Shown here: positions 11,096 through 22,293 of the stretch, piece after piece
Position numbering within the stretch: the stretch's first letter is position 1
Layout of the letters: every line of letters begins with the position of its first letter
Assembly: GCA_037176705.1 (NCBI GenBank)
Contig: CM073896.1
Location: forward strand, 24,998,708 to 25,062,707
Source: Molossus alvarezi
Lineage: Eukaryota; Chordata; Mammalia; Chiroptera; Molossidae
DNA length: 64,000 bases
Direction of reading: 5' to 3'
Position numbers and translations under genes: made by a program
The notes under the pieces: generated by a model
Databases searched by the model: none
What the model saw: only the letters and a program-made list of their open reading frames with translations
What the model was told of the DNA's origin: nothing

Positions 11096-12110
11096 TTTTA
11101 TTGAATTTATTGGAATGACATTAGTTAACAAAATTATACAGGTTTCAGGTGCACAGTTTCACAAAACATCATCTCTATACTGCACTGTGTGTTCACCACC
11201 CCAATCAAGACTCCATCCATCTCCATTTATCCCCTATATTCTCCTCTGTACACCCCCTTCTCTCCCTGGAAATCACCACACTGTTGTTCGTGTCCATGAG
11301 TTTTTTCTCTTGTTTTTGCTCAATCTCTTTACCCCCATAGCTCCCACCCCCACAGCTGTCAGCCTGCTCTCTATCTATGAGTCTGTCTCTATTTTGCTTG
11401 TTAGTTCATTTTGTTAATTAGATTCCATATATGAGTGAAATCATGTGGTACTTGTCTTTTTCTGACTGGCTTATTTCACTTACCATAATGCTCTCCAGGT
11501 CCATCTATGTTGTCGAAAAGGGTAAGGTTTCCTTCCTTTTCATATCCAAGTGGTATTCCACAGACTTTTTTATCCACTCATCTACTAATGGACACTGGGG
11601 CTGCTTCCAAATATTGGCAATTGGAAAGAATGCTGCAATGAACATAGGGGTGCCTATAATCTTTAAAATTAGTGCTTTGGGTTTCTTTGGATAAATTTAC
11701 AGTAGTGAAATTGCTGGGTTATAAGGCAGTGCCATTTTTAATTTTTTGAGATAACTCCGTAATACTTTCCACTGTGGCTGCACCAATCTACATTTCCACC
11801 AGCAGTGGGAACCACAAGGGTTCCCTTTGATCCATATCCTCGTTATGTTTGTTGATTTATTGATGATAACTATTCTGATAGGTGCTGGGTGATATCTCAT
11901 TGTGGTTTCATTTGCATTTCTTTGATGATTAATAACACTGAATATCTTTTCATATGTTTATTGGCCATATGTATGTCCTCTTTGGAGAAGCGTCTATTCA
12001 GGTCCTTTGCCCATTTATTTGTTTTTTGTTTTTGTTTTTTTGTTTGTTTGTTTGTTTTGTGTGTTGAGTTTTATGAGTTCTTTATAAATTTTGGATATTA
12101 ACCCCTTGTT
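11096..12110 (-). mobile_element. Younger truncated L1 nested in an older L1
   Basis: The bat-type L1 3' end in antisense (TTATTGAATTTATTGGAATG, then TACAGGTTTCAGGTGCACAG) starts at about 11096. The C-terminal ORF2 region follows up to about 12110, where the copy is 5' truncated. A short TTTTC-type repeat at both junctions may be the target-site duplication. The ORFs drawn across it are antisense or broken pieces of ORF2. Confidence 0.75.
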
Positions 12111-12575
12111 TTCTTCATTCATTCATTGATGGAAATTTAGACTGTTTCCATATCTTGACTATTGTAAGTAATGCTATAGTGAACATAGGTATGCATACAG
12201 CTCTTTAAGTTAGTGCTTTTGTTTTCTTCAGATAAATACCTAGAAGTTGAATTGCTGGATTATATGGTAGTTCTATTTTTAATTTTTTGAGGAACCTCCA
12301 TCCTGTTTTTCATGGTTGCTACACCAGGTTGCATTTCCATCAACAGTGCACAAGAGTTCCCTTTTTTCCACATCCTCATCAACACATTTTTTTATATATA
12401 TATCTCACCATTCTAACAGATGTGAAGTGATATCTCATTGTGGTTTTGATTTGCATTTCTATGATGATTAGTGATGTTGAACATCTTTTCTACCTATTGA
12501 CCGTGTGTGTGTCATCTTTAGAAAAGTGTCTGTTCAGATTCTGTACTCATTTTTTAATCAGATTGTTTGTGTGGT
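12111..12575 (-). mobile_element. Old L1M, outer element (proximal half)
   Basis: This continues the antisense L1 begun at 10530: the plus strand reads ATTCATTGATGGAAATTTAG, TTGCATTTCTATGATGATTA and similar phrases in the expected ORF2 order. Together with 10530-11095 it makes one old L1 split by a 1-kb younger copy. Confidence 0.7.
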
Positions 12576-12595
12576 CATTTGCTTCAATTTGATTC

Positions 12596-12783
12596 TATTC
12601 TTAGACCAGTACTTTTCAAATGTTAATCCATATGTGAATCACATGAAAATTCCAATACTTGTTAAAATACAGACTCTGATCCATTAGAACTTTGGTGGAG
12701 CCTGAGATACTGCGTTTGTAACAGGCTCCTAGGTCATGACTTGCGGCTGTCCATGGACCACACTTTGATTAGCAAGACTCTGG
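12596..12783. mobile_element. MER5A-like hAT transposon
   Basis: A nearly complete short hAT-Charlie MITE of about 190 bases. It begins near TTAGACCAGTACTTTTCAAA and ends in CACACTTTGATTAGCAAGA. MER5A is normally about 190 bases long, so the size fits. Confidence 0.65.
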
Positions 12784-12797
12784 AACATTTTCAGTCT

Positions 12798-13101
12798 TTA
12801 TTTTATTTTATTATTATTGTTTTTGTTAACCCTCACCCAAGTATAATTCTCCATTGATTTGTAGATAGAGTGGAAGGGAGGGAGGGAATGAGAGAGAGAG
12901 AGAGAAAGAGAGAGAAGGAGAGAGAGAGAGAGAAACATCAATGTGAGAGAGACACATCAATTGGTTGCCTCCCTCATGACCCTAACTAGGGCTGGGGATC
13001 AAACCTGCAACCCAGGCACACGCCCTTGACCAGGAACTGAACCTGCAACCTTTCGGTTCATAGACCAATGCTCTAACCACTGAGCAAAAATCGTCCAGGG
13101 C
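12798..13101 (-). mobile_element. VES SINE
   Basis: Antisense VES: the AACCCTCACCCAAG tail lies at 12829, a long GA-rich tract follows, and the tRNA-like head ends in CCAGGGC at 13101. ATTTTCAGTCT (12787-12797) and ATTTTACAGTCT (13106-13117) look like the target-site duplication. Confidence 0.85.
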
Positions 13102-13117
13102 AACAATTTTACAGTCT

Positions 13118-13619
13118 GATATCATCCAGGAAGTACATTAAAAACAGTACCAGGTTTGCATATTTACTTCCTTTTTAGTAAGTTTGGAATTTTCATGTGC
13201 CAAGTTATAGCTCCAGCATTAAGATATATGAGAAGAAATAATAAAATTCAGGCAAGCCTTAGTAGTGGCAATAAGTTTAATTGTGTATGTGCGTCTGTTC
13301 CCATGCACACGTGTTTTGTTTTGATTTCTTTATTCAAATGCATTGTAATATCTAGTAAAGCACATTGTGGTATTTGGCTTCAAAACAACCATAAACTCTA
13401 GTATCTACTGTAAGTTAAACATAGAGGTTTATCTATTGATCCATTCCCCTTTGACCATGGCATTACTCAGTATGATATGTCAGACTTACTTGTTTCAGCT
13501 GTTCCAAAATAATGCTATTTCTACAAAGGGGAAAAAGAATGTAAATTGTTCTATGTTGCTAAAGTTATATTCTGATTAAAATGATTTTATGGATCTTTCA
13601 TGAGAATCCATTATTAACA
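13118..13619. other. Plain sequence; no gene seen
   Basis: No recognisable repeat or coding signal between the SINE and the ancient repeat that follows. Confidence 0.4.
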
Positions 13620-14190
13620 AAGATTTATTCAATCCCTACTATGTTGAGGCACTCTTAAGTCTGAGGGGATCCAAAGATAAGAAAGACATGTTCCTCAAAG
13701 TGCTGGATGACAATTGCAGAATGAAATAAATTTCAGGAAAGATTTTTTTTTTTTTTTTAATCTTGAAGAGGGACTTGTCATTAGCGCTTGAAAAATCCAG
13801 GAAAGTCAGATAGAGAAATGGCATCAAAGCTGGACCTTAATATATGAATATGATTTGGACCGATGGCTATGTATGAATAAAGGTACACACACAACAGGAA
13901 ACGCAATAATATATAAGAAATAACCATTCATGTAATCAAACATAAGGGGAGTGGAGTGAAACAAAAGCGGCAAAGGATGTTTGGAGCCAGATCACTGGGA
14001 AACTTTTAATGGCAACCTTCCAAGAGCTGGGACTTAATTTGCCAGGCAGTTGGGAACAAATGAGAACTTTACAGCAGAGAGATGATATGATCTGTGTTGT
14101 TCTGTAAAATGATCACTCACATGGCACCTTGATTTTTTTTTTTTTTTAATTACTCTTACGGTGATAAAGAAGATGGACTGGAGCAGTGCC
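13620..14190 (+). repeat. Ancient mammalian interspersed repeat, family not named
   Basis: Phrases occur in the order usual for an old widespread mammalian repeat. First comes a 'CCAAAGATAAGAAAGACATG' segment, then 'CACTGGGAAACTTTTAATGG', then 'GAGAGATGATATGATCTGTG' followed by 'AAAATGATCACTCACATGGC'. Short stretches at 33040-33250 and 43790-44180 look related. I cannot give the family name with confidence. Confidence 0.4.
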
Positions 14191-15260
14191 ACAGGGCTGA
14201 CTTCACTAATCTGAGCTGGGGCTCCCTACTGAGCCCAGAGGCGTTCTTCAAATCTTTATTAAGGGAGCACTTTGGGCTTCTATTAGCAATCAATTAAAAT
14301 TGGCACAGGGGACAAAAACAATTGGGATAAGAGAAATGGGAGATTATGATAAGAGTAGGGATATAATTAGGCACAAAATAGCTATTAATAGTGGGAGGGT
14401 CTTGTATGACAAGAAGGATTCTAGGCACCTTTAGGTAGTAAGTTTGGCAGAGCTTGGTGACGACTTTTAAATGGTGCTTTGGGAGAGGAATGCTGGGCTC
14501 TTTCTTTCATGAGAAAGTGAGGCTAGGGTTACACATTTGGTTGTCAGATAAATAGAGATGCTATTTGAAGAAACAAAACAAACGTCAATGGTTAGTGCAG
14601 AGAGAAAAGAGAATACTAGAAATAAAATTCTTGGAGAAATCTAGAATGTGGAGGTGGAAACAGGCATAGAAGTTAAAGAAAGGAACAGAGAGGTCGTAAG
14701 TGAACTAGCATATAATAGATGACTCCTGAGAGGACAGTTTGAGCACAAACTAGGGGTCAAATGCTGTCAAATGGCCAGACGGTTGACAAGGAGGTTGACA
14801 GAGTAAATGCCATTGATCAAAGCTGAAGACCACCATAGTACCAAAATCAAATAGAGGGATTGTTCTAGAAGAATATCCTTAGACAAGAAGAACTATAATT
14901 CAAACAAATCTAATATTTTTCAGCCAAATGAAGCCTTATGAACAATCTGATGTATCTCTTATATGTGAAAGCTTTTGATCAGGACTCAGTTGTGTTTGCT
15001 ATTTGAACTAAAATAAAAACAATGATCAATGAAATGGTGTGAAAATGTAGTAGGCAAGGTAAAGAGCTGAGGGAACTGTTTAAGGTTTTCATTTTAATTT
15101 GTTTCTAAGTTTGAATTTTTGCTGAGTATCTATTGCTCTGGATAGGAAAACAAATAATAAACCCATATGAAAAATGTTAAGAGTCAAAGTAAGTCATTAA
15201 AATATTTTTGCAAAGGCTGTAATAGATGATAGAGAAGTTTTTATATTCCTGGAGATAGTA
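14191..15260. other. Plain sequence; no gene seen
   Basis: No confident repeat, exon or regulatory signal. A 14-base T-run sits just before it, at about 14134. Confidence 0.4.
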
Positions 15261-15274
15261 AAGAATAGACTGAA

Positions 15275-15508
15275 GCCCTGGCCGGTTTGGCTCAGCACTT
15301 GGAGCTTCGGCCTGTGGTCCAGAGAGATGTGGGTTTGGTACCCGCTAAGGGCACGTACCTCAGTTGCAGTTTGTCCCGGGCCCTGGTTGGGTCATGTGGG
15401 TGGCAACCACTCAGTGTGTCCCTTTCACATCGATGTTTTTCTCTCTCTCCCTCTTCCCACTCTATCTGAACAAAAAATGGAAAAATGTCCTCTGGTGAGG
15501 ATAAAAAA
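15275..15508 (+). mobile_element. VES SINE with perfect 14-base duplication
   Basis: The head GCCCTGGCCGGTTTGGCTCAG is tRNA-derived and corresponds to the RNA polymerase III A-box region. A CT-rich body and a GAGGATAAAAA tail follow. AAGAATAGACTGAA occurs at 15261-15274 and again at 15509-15522, an exact target-site duplication that marks a young insertion. Confidence 0.95.
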
Positions 15509-15708
15509 AAGAATAGACTGAAAAAAACATCTTTTATATGTTTTAGTTTACACATTGGCCAAAGGCCACTGGGTACTTAAAACTCCCTAACTCTTGTCTT
15601 ATGCAGTGAATAGCAAATGCTTGATTCAAGGTGGTGCATTTATAGATACCAAGTCTTGTCTGCACTCTACTCCTGACTGATAAAGCATCTTAGGTCAATT
15701 CAGTTGTA

Positions 15709-15827
15709 GTTTTTTTTACTTTTTTATTATTATTTTTAATCCTCACCCGAGGACATTTTTCCATTTTTTGTTCAGATAGAGTGGAAGGGAGAGAGAGGAA
15801 GAGAGAGAGAGTGAGAGAGAGAGAGAC

Positions 15828-15858
<31 letters not shown>

Positions 15859-16016
15859 TTGATGTGAAAGAGACACATCGAGTGGCTGCCACCCACACGA
15901 CCAACCAGGGCCGGGGACAAACTGCAACCAAGGTACGCGCCCTTAGCAGGAACCAAACCCAGGTCTTGCTGGACCACAGCCTGATGCTCTAACCACTGAG
16001 CCAAACCAACCAGGGC
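15709..16016 (-). mobile_element. VES SINE
   Basis: Antisense VES with an expanded GA tract (15784-15858). CAGTTGTA at 15701-15708 recurs at 16017-16024. The Ser/Leu-rich open frames across it are the CT tract read on the minus strand, not genes. Confidence 0.9.
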
Positions 16017-16030
16017 CAGTTGTACTTTTT

Positions 16031-16249
16031 ATTTATTTTTATTTTTTTTCTTTATTGATTTTAGAGAGAGAGAAAGGGAGAGAGAGAGAGAAACATCAAT
16101 GAGCGAGAACATTGATTGGCTGCCTCCAGCACACCCCCTACTGGGGATTTGTCCCACAACCTGGGCACGTGCCCTGACTCAGAATCAAATTGACAACCTC
16201 TGGTGCATGGGTATTCAATGCTCAGCCACTGAGTCACACCAGCCGGGCT
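16031..16249 (-). mobile_element. VES SINE, second subfamily, stacked on the previous one
   Basis: Antisense SINE of the type with a 'TCTTTATTGATTTTAGAGAG' tail and 'CACTGAGTCACACCAGCCGG' head, distinct from the GAGGATAAAAA-tailed type next to it. Flanks CAGTTGTACTTTTT (16017-16030) and CAGTCATACTTTTTT (16250-16264) are a mutated target-site duplication. The left copy overlaps the duplication of the neighbouring SINE. Confidence 0.85.
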
Positions 16250-16264
16250 CAGTCATACTTTTTT

Positions 16265-17711
16265 AACTGAATATAATTTAGACTTCAAAAGCTAAGTTTA
16301 TCTACAAAATTATAATTGACAGTCATTAAAGATTATTGGAGGGAGTTGACTATTGTAAGAAACATGGATCTTTATATCTTTATATTAATTGTTAACAGAG
16401 GTCAAGCAAATAGAGGTACTTAAATTATTATAATTTAGTTTTGCTAGAAATATTCATCGCAAAATGTGTTTGTTTTTAAATATTATAATATAAAAAACTT
16501 TCGAGCTAAATATATTAACTGTATCCAAAATATATATGAGTAATAGCCAATCACTTTTAGGTTTTGCTTTATTAATTAAGACTCTACACCATTTTATTCT
16601 ATTATTAATTAAATTAAACTCATGATTTTTACTGAAAACTCATCTTTGAAAGTGACTCAGTAAAAAAAAACAACACACCTCACTAGTCAATACATCTGAC
16701 AAATTTTGATTTAAGTCTGCTGCTCTTTTGCACTTTCCAATTTTTTATTGGATTTGAAAAATCTATGAACAGCTTTTTCAAACATGTATTGGTTACTAAG
16801 AGAAGCTTTTCATGGGGAAAAAAAGAAAGGTGTTTTACCCCAGAAATGATTTTGTCAGCTTTCACAGAGCACTGAGGAGAAATTACTTGTTATATGTTTG
16901 TACTATATAAATTCAACTTAGACATATAATTGAAACAAAAGATGTTACCTCTGCTGGGTTTTAAGTGACAGAGAAAAGAGATTCTGTTGTTTTATAATGT
17001 ATTTTAAATTGATCTGTGAATTTCATGGTGAGTTTGAGTCCTCTGGTCTGATATGACAATGCACAAAGCTAACATGGGTGAAATATCTTTAGTTCACTGT
17101 TAGAAACAAGCTATTTTGCTCTGTGTTTTTATTTATTTATTTTTAGACTGAAGTTTATTTTTGTGTTTTCTCAGCTACACTCAGTTCAACCAGGAACTCC
17201 TGTAACTTAGAATGGAAGTAAGATCATCTGTCTTCTATGTTTAACTCTGAAGCCACTGTAGAAAAATGAAAACACTTAATGGAATATACTTTTAAAACTC
17301 ATATTCTACCTTCAATCTTTTCTTTCAGTGACAAAAAGTAACCATGACCTAAAGTAGACCTAATTTTTATTTACATATGTATGTTATTAATTGCAAATGA
17401 AGAAAACAGAAATATGTTGAAATTAAGGTGTTGTTCTGAGACATCTACTCAAAGTACTGCTCTTAATAAGGAAATAATTAGTGTTCAAAGCCAAAATAGT
17501 TTTACTATCTGGTACTTCAAATAACATTAGTAGTAATAATGATAGCAATGACTACTCCTACTCCTAAACCAATTATAATAACAGCACAATTCTTGAAGCT
17601 AGAGCATGTAATCTCAAATATACCATGTTGTGTACTATACTAGGTACCTAGGATTATTCATGGTGTAAAATTACTAAAACCAACATATCTGTCTTTAAGC
17701 ATCATGGCCCT
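16265..17711. other. AT-rich plain sequence; no gene seen
   Basis: Very AT-rich, no recognised repeat and no convincing exon. A TTTTGTGTTTTCTCAG acceptor-like string near 17160-17175 has no open exon attached. Confidence 0.4.
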
Positions 17712-17815
17712 TATTCTCTTTTTAATATGTTTTTATTGATTCCAGAAAAAGGAAGGGAGAGGGAGAGAGGGATAGAAACATCGATGATGAGGGAAACATC
17801 AATCAGCTGCCCCAT
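17712..17815 (-). mobile_element. VES SINE fragment
   Basis: Only the tail and GA-rich body are present (TTTTTATTGATTCCAG to AATCAGCTGCCCC). The tRNA-like head is missing, replaced by the start of the L1 that follows. Confidence 0.65.
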
Positions 17816-17819
17816 ATAT

Positions 17820-19722
17820 AAACATCAATCAGAAAACAAGACCCATATATAAGCTGTCTACAAAAGAGCCACCTCAGAGCAAAAGACACAGAGAGTGAAA
17901 ATAAAAAAGATAGAAAAAGATGTTTTATGTAAATGTGAATGAAGTAATTGCTGAGGTATTAATACTTGTATTGACAAAATAGACTTTAAAACAAAGGCTG
18001 CGATAAGAGACAAAGAAGGGCACTACATAATGATAAAAGGTCAATCCAACAAGAGGATGTAACCCTTGTAAACATTTATGCACCTAACATAGGACTATCT
18101 AAATATATAAAGCAAATCTTTATGGACATAAACAGAGAGATTGACAGTAAAACAGTCATATTAGGGAATTTTTATCACCCCACTGATATCAATGGATAGA
18201 TCTTCCAGACAGAAAATCAACAAGGAAACAGCAGCCTTAAATGACACAATAGATAAGATGGATATAATTGATATCTTTAGAGCATTTCTGCTGGCGATAT
18301 TTTTTCTGATATATCACCACAGGCAAGGGAAGCATAAGAAAATAAGCAAATGGTACTACATCAAAGTAAAAATATTTTGCACAAAAAAGAAACCATCAAC
18401 AAAATGATGGAGAGAACATCATTGGGAGAACATATTTGCCAATAATACATCTGGAAAGGGGTTAATATTCAAATTTATAAAGAATTCATGCAACTTAACA
18501 CCAAAAAACAACCAACCATTTAATAAATGGTCAAAGAACCTGCATAGACACTTCTCCAAAGAGAACATACAAATTACCAATAGACATATGACAAGATGTT
18601 CAACATCACTAATCTTCAGAAATGCCCATTGAAACCACAATGAGCTATCACCTCACACCTGTTAGAATGGCTATCATAGATAAATCAATAAACAATACTG
18701 TTGGTGAAAATGTGGAGAACAGGGAACCCTCATGCACTGTGGGTGGGAATGCAGATTGGTGCAGTGACTGTGGAAACATTATGGAGTGTCCTCAAAAAAT
18801 TAAAAATGGCCCTGGCCGGTTTGGCTCAGCGGTTAGAGCATCGGCCTGCGGTCCTGAGAGACCCGGGATCGGTTCCCGCTAAGGGCGCGTACCTCGGTTG
18901 CAGTTTGTCCCCGGCCCTGGTCGGTTGTGCGGGTGGCAGCCACTCGATGTGTTCCTTTCACGTTGATGTTTCTCTCTCTCTCTCTGTTCCTCTCTCTCCC
19001 TCCCACTCTACCTGAACAAAAAATGGAAACATGTCCTCGGGTGAGGATAAAAAAAAAAATTTAAAAATGGAACTTACTTATAACCCATCAATTACAATTC
19101 AGAGAATATATCTGAAGAATTCCAAAACCCTGATTCGAAAGAATATATACACCCTTAACTTCATTGCAGTCTTAGTTACAATAGCCAAGGTTTGAAAGCT
19201 GCCCAACTGCCTATCAGTAAATCAGTGAATAAAAAAGCCACTGAGGTACATTTACACAATGAAATACTACTTGGCCCTAAAAAAGAAGGAAATGTTACCT
19301 TTTGTCACAACCTGTATGAACCTGGAGAGTATTATGCTAAGTGAAATAAGCCAATCAGAGAAAGACAAATACTGTACAATTTTACTTATATGTGGAATCT
19401 AATGAATAAATGAAGAAACAGACTCATAGATAAGAAAACAGACTGACATCTGTTAGAAGGGAGAGGGTTTGGTGGGGGAGCTGGGTAAAAATTGTGAAGG
19501 GATTAAGCAAGAACAAAAAAACTGCATTGACACAGACAACAGTATCATGATTACCAGAGGGGAGTGGGGTGAGGGAGGTAAAAGAGGATATAGGGGGATA
19601 AATGATGATGTAAAGACTTTGGGTGGTGAACACACAAATAATCTATGATAGAATTGTACACCTGAAACGTATATAACTTTATTATTCAATGTCATCCCAA
19701 TATGTTGAATAAAAATAAAAAG
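17820..19722 (+). mobile_element. Old plus-strand L1 with internal deletion
   Basis: 17950-18290 reads as the ORF2 endonuclease region. The sequence then jumps, near 18290, straight to the C-terminal ORF2 region (AAATGGTCAAAGAACCTGCA onward), so most of the reverse transcriptase is missing. The 3'UTR (GACAACAGTATCATGATTAC) and an AATAAAAATAAAAA tail close it at about 19722. A VES SINE interrupts it at 18810-19060. No frame is intact. Confidence 0.8.
18810..19060 (+). mobile_element. VES SINE inside the L1
   Basis: A complete VES of about 250 bases with a clean head and GAGGATAAAAAA tail. TTAAAAATGG at 18800-18809 and 19061-19070 is the target-site duplication. It post-dates the L1 it interrupts. 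Confidence 0.95.
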
Positions 19723-20119
19723 GGGAGCATAATATTTTCTTTTTATGAGGAGACTATGCTACTGAATCAGCCCCATGTGACAGAAAATGAAAAGAAGTAC
19801 TTTAGAAGGGTAAGAGGAGTGGCTCTAGTCTAACTTCATTGTCCCTCCCCCAAGCTTACATAGTCCCACACCAGGAAGGCCCTATTGGGCCTATACTCTT
19901 TCCAGTGGGGAAAAAGAGAGCCCATGATGGTCACCCAGCTCCACCAGTGTCATAGAACACTTTCCAGGAAGCCCACTCAGTGTTACTCACAGGAAACACT
20001 GGGTGAATGTGCAGGGCTCCAACACTGGGAATCAGAGAGCAGGGCTTACAGAAACCAGCCTTCAGATCTCTACAGACTGCATTCCTGCTTGCAGCGGAAC
20101 CTGAGCAGAGATCCCAAGC

Positions 20120-21310
20120 ATTTCTCTGTCCATCTGCAGAGCCAAGCTGGTGGCCCCATCTGGGTAGGGAGCTCACTTGGAAATTCTGCCTGATTTGGGT
20201 CTCTGCCAATGAACTGTGCTGGATGTGGAGCCCATTTTACACCCCTTCCTGGGAATGAAAACAAATTCACAGTCCCACCCAACCACTGAGTATAGCCTCT
20301 AGTTCAGTCCAACCAGAAAGCCTGGCCACAAAATATGGGCAGCTGTGCAGCCCATCCTGTAGCCCTGTTTGGCCAGGGAGCCAAGCCAGCAGCCCAATCC
20401 AACTGTTAAATATACACTCCAACCCTACAAAACCTGGAAGCCTGAACAGTTACAATAGGCAGCCTGAGAGCCCAGCCTATATAGCTCAGACCAGAAGCTG
20501 ACTTTAGACTATGGCCCTACCAGTTTTTCTTTCTTTCTTTTTTTTTTTTTTTAACACAGCCTGCAGCCTTGCCCAGGAAGAGAGTATAGCCAGTGACCCC
20601 ACCCAATCACAGAGCATAGCTTACGGCTCCATATGACTTGGGAACCTACACAGAGACCCCTGTAGACCATGGAGCATAGTTTCTAGCCCTACCCAACTGC
20701 CAGATACAACTGGACCCCCCCCCAACTAGAACATCCAGCCAGTGACCTTGCCCAACAGCAGGGCATAGCCAGTGGCCTACCTGATTGCAAAGCACAACTT
20801 GTAGCCCTGCCTAACTTTGGGGAACAGTCTGTGGCCCCACCTGAACACAAATCACAACCTGATGCTCTGTCTAAATGTGAAGCCCTGCCTGTAGACCCCT
20901 AAACACAGTCCATCCAGTGGTACCATCCAGGTGGGGAGCACAGCTTGAGACTTCACCTGACCAGGAACAATTACAGAGTCCAGCCAATAGCACTGCCCAA
21001 TCACAGAGTTCAACCAGTGGCACCACTTAGCCAAAGAACAGAGCCTGTGACCTCGCTGACTAGAGGTGATTCCAGAATTGAACTAGCAGCTTGACCATGG
21101 AACACAGCCAGCAGCCCTGACTGATAAGGGAGGTCAGCCAGTGGCCTCTGTTGAAAGCAGAACTCATCCTGCTGGTCCACCCAACCATGGAGCCCAGTTG
21201 GTGATATATCCCCTGACCTCAGAGCATGGCCAGTAACCTTCCCTAACTAAAGATCCCAATAGCATGCCCTGCCTGTCCATAGATGCTACCGACTATCCTA
21301 TTCAGTATCC
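20120..21310 (+). repeat. Degenerate tandem array in an L1 5'UTR
   Basis: Variants of phrases such as 'GTGGCC-CACC-CAA', 'CACAGAGCATAGCC' and 'CCCTGCCC-A-C' recur many times over about 1.2 kb, with a period of roughly 35-50 bases and heavy divergence. Its place directly upstream of L1 ORF1-like sequence suggests a monomer-type L1 5'UTR, which in other mammals carries promoter activity. The period is judged by eye. Confidence 0.6.
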
Positions 21311-21557
21311 CAAACTGAGCTGATTGGTGATGGTCTTCTTCTGCTCAAATGAACCTATAAAGTCTAAAACAGAAGACTTCTTACTCAGATGTACAAATAC
21401 CAATGCAAGGAATCAAGGATCATGAAGAGTCAGGTGCACATGACACCACCAAAAGAAATTAATAAAACTCCAAAAACTGACCCTAAGGAAATGGAGATCT
21501 GAGTACTATTCTAACAAAGAATTCAGAACAATCCTTTTCAAAAAGTTCAATGAACTA

Positions 21558-21560
<3 letters not shown>

Positions 21561-21598
<38 letters not shown>
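21561..21598 (+). repeat. (CA)n microsatellite
   Basis: About 19 uninterrupted CA dinucleotides within the ORF1-like part of the older L1. Confidence 0.95.
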
Positions 21599-21600
<2 letters not shown>

Positions 21601-22060
21601 TAAAATGGAACAGGGAAAATAATGTATGAACATAGAGTTCAACAAAGAAATAGAAACCATCAACAAACAAACAAGCAGAAATTCTAGAGCTGAAGAAAAC
21701 AGTGACTAAACTGAAGAACTAAATGGAGAGCTTCAATAGCATACTCAAAAAGGAGAAGAAAGAATCTATGAACTGAAATGATTCAATGGAGCAAATAAGT
21801 GAAAAAGAGTGCAGAAAGCCTACAGGTCTTGTGGTTTATTAGTAGTATTTTCATTTACTAACAACCAAATATCTAAGAAAGAAAGAAAACAATCCCCTTC
21901 ACAATAGCATCAAAAACAATAAAATACTCAGGAACAAATTTAACCAAGCAAGTGAAAAATCTGTATAATGAAGCTACAAAATGTCAATGAAAAAAGTGAA
22001 GAAGACTCAAACAAGTAAAAACGTATCCTGTGTTCATGGACTGGGAGAGTTAATATTTTT

Positions 22061-22293
22061 TTTTATCCTCACCTGAGGACATTTTTCCATTTTTTGTTCA
22101 GATAGAGTGTGTGTGTGGGGTGGGGGGAGAAACATCATCGTGAAAGGGACACATCGAGTGGTTGCCACCCGCACAACCCAACCAAGGCCAGGGACAAACT
22201 GCAACTGAGGTACATGCCCTTAGCTGGAACCGAACCTGGGTCTCTCTGGACTGCCGGCGGATGCTCTAACTGCTGAGCTAAACTGGCCAGGGT
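22061..22293 (-). mobile_element. VES SINE inside the older L1
   Basis: Antisense VES whose flanks GAGAGTTAATATTTTT at 22045-22060 and 22294-22309 are a perfect 16-base target-site duplication. The body has a GTGTGTGTGG variant in place of the usual GA tract. Confidence 0.95.

Noticed and set aside
15275..15345. tRNA-like heads as possible tRNA genes
   Set aside because: They are the tRNA-derived heads of VES SINEs, continue into a SINE body and A-tail, and do not keep a foldable cloverleaf with anticodon arm.
15287..16004. Ser/Leu-rich small proteins near SINEs (also at 35169, 38582, 57508, 58945 and elsewhere)
   Set aside because: The frames lie inside VES SINEs, read through their CT/GA tracts, and recur wherever a VES copy occurs.
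17160..17210. Possible exon after a TTTTCTCAG acceptor
   Set aside because: The following sequence reaches a stop within a few codons in the candidate frame and no donor follows.
20120..21310. Possible CRISPR-like array
   Set aside because: Units are degenerate, lack constant repeats with unique spacers, and lie in the 5'UTR of an L1 in a mammalian genome.
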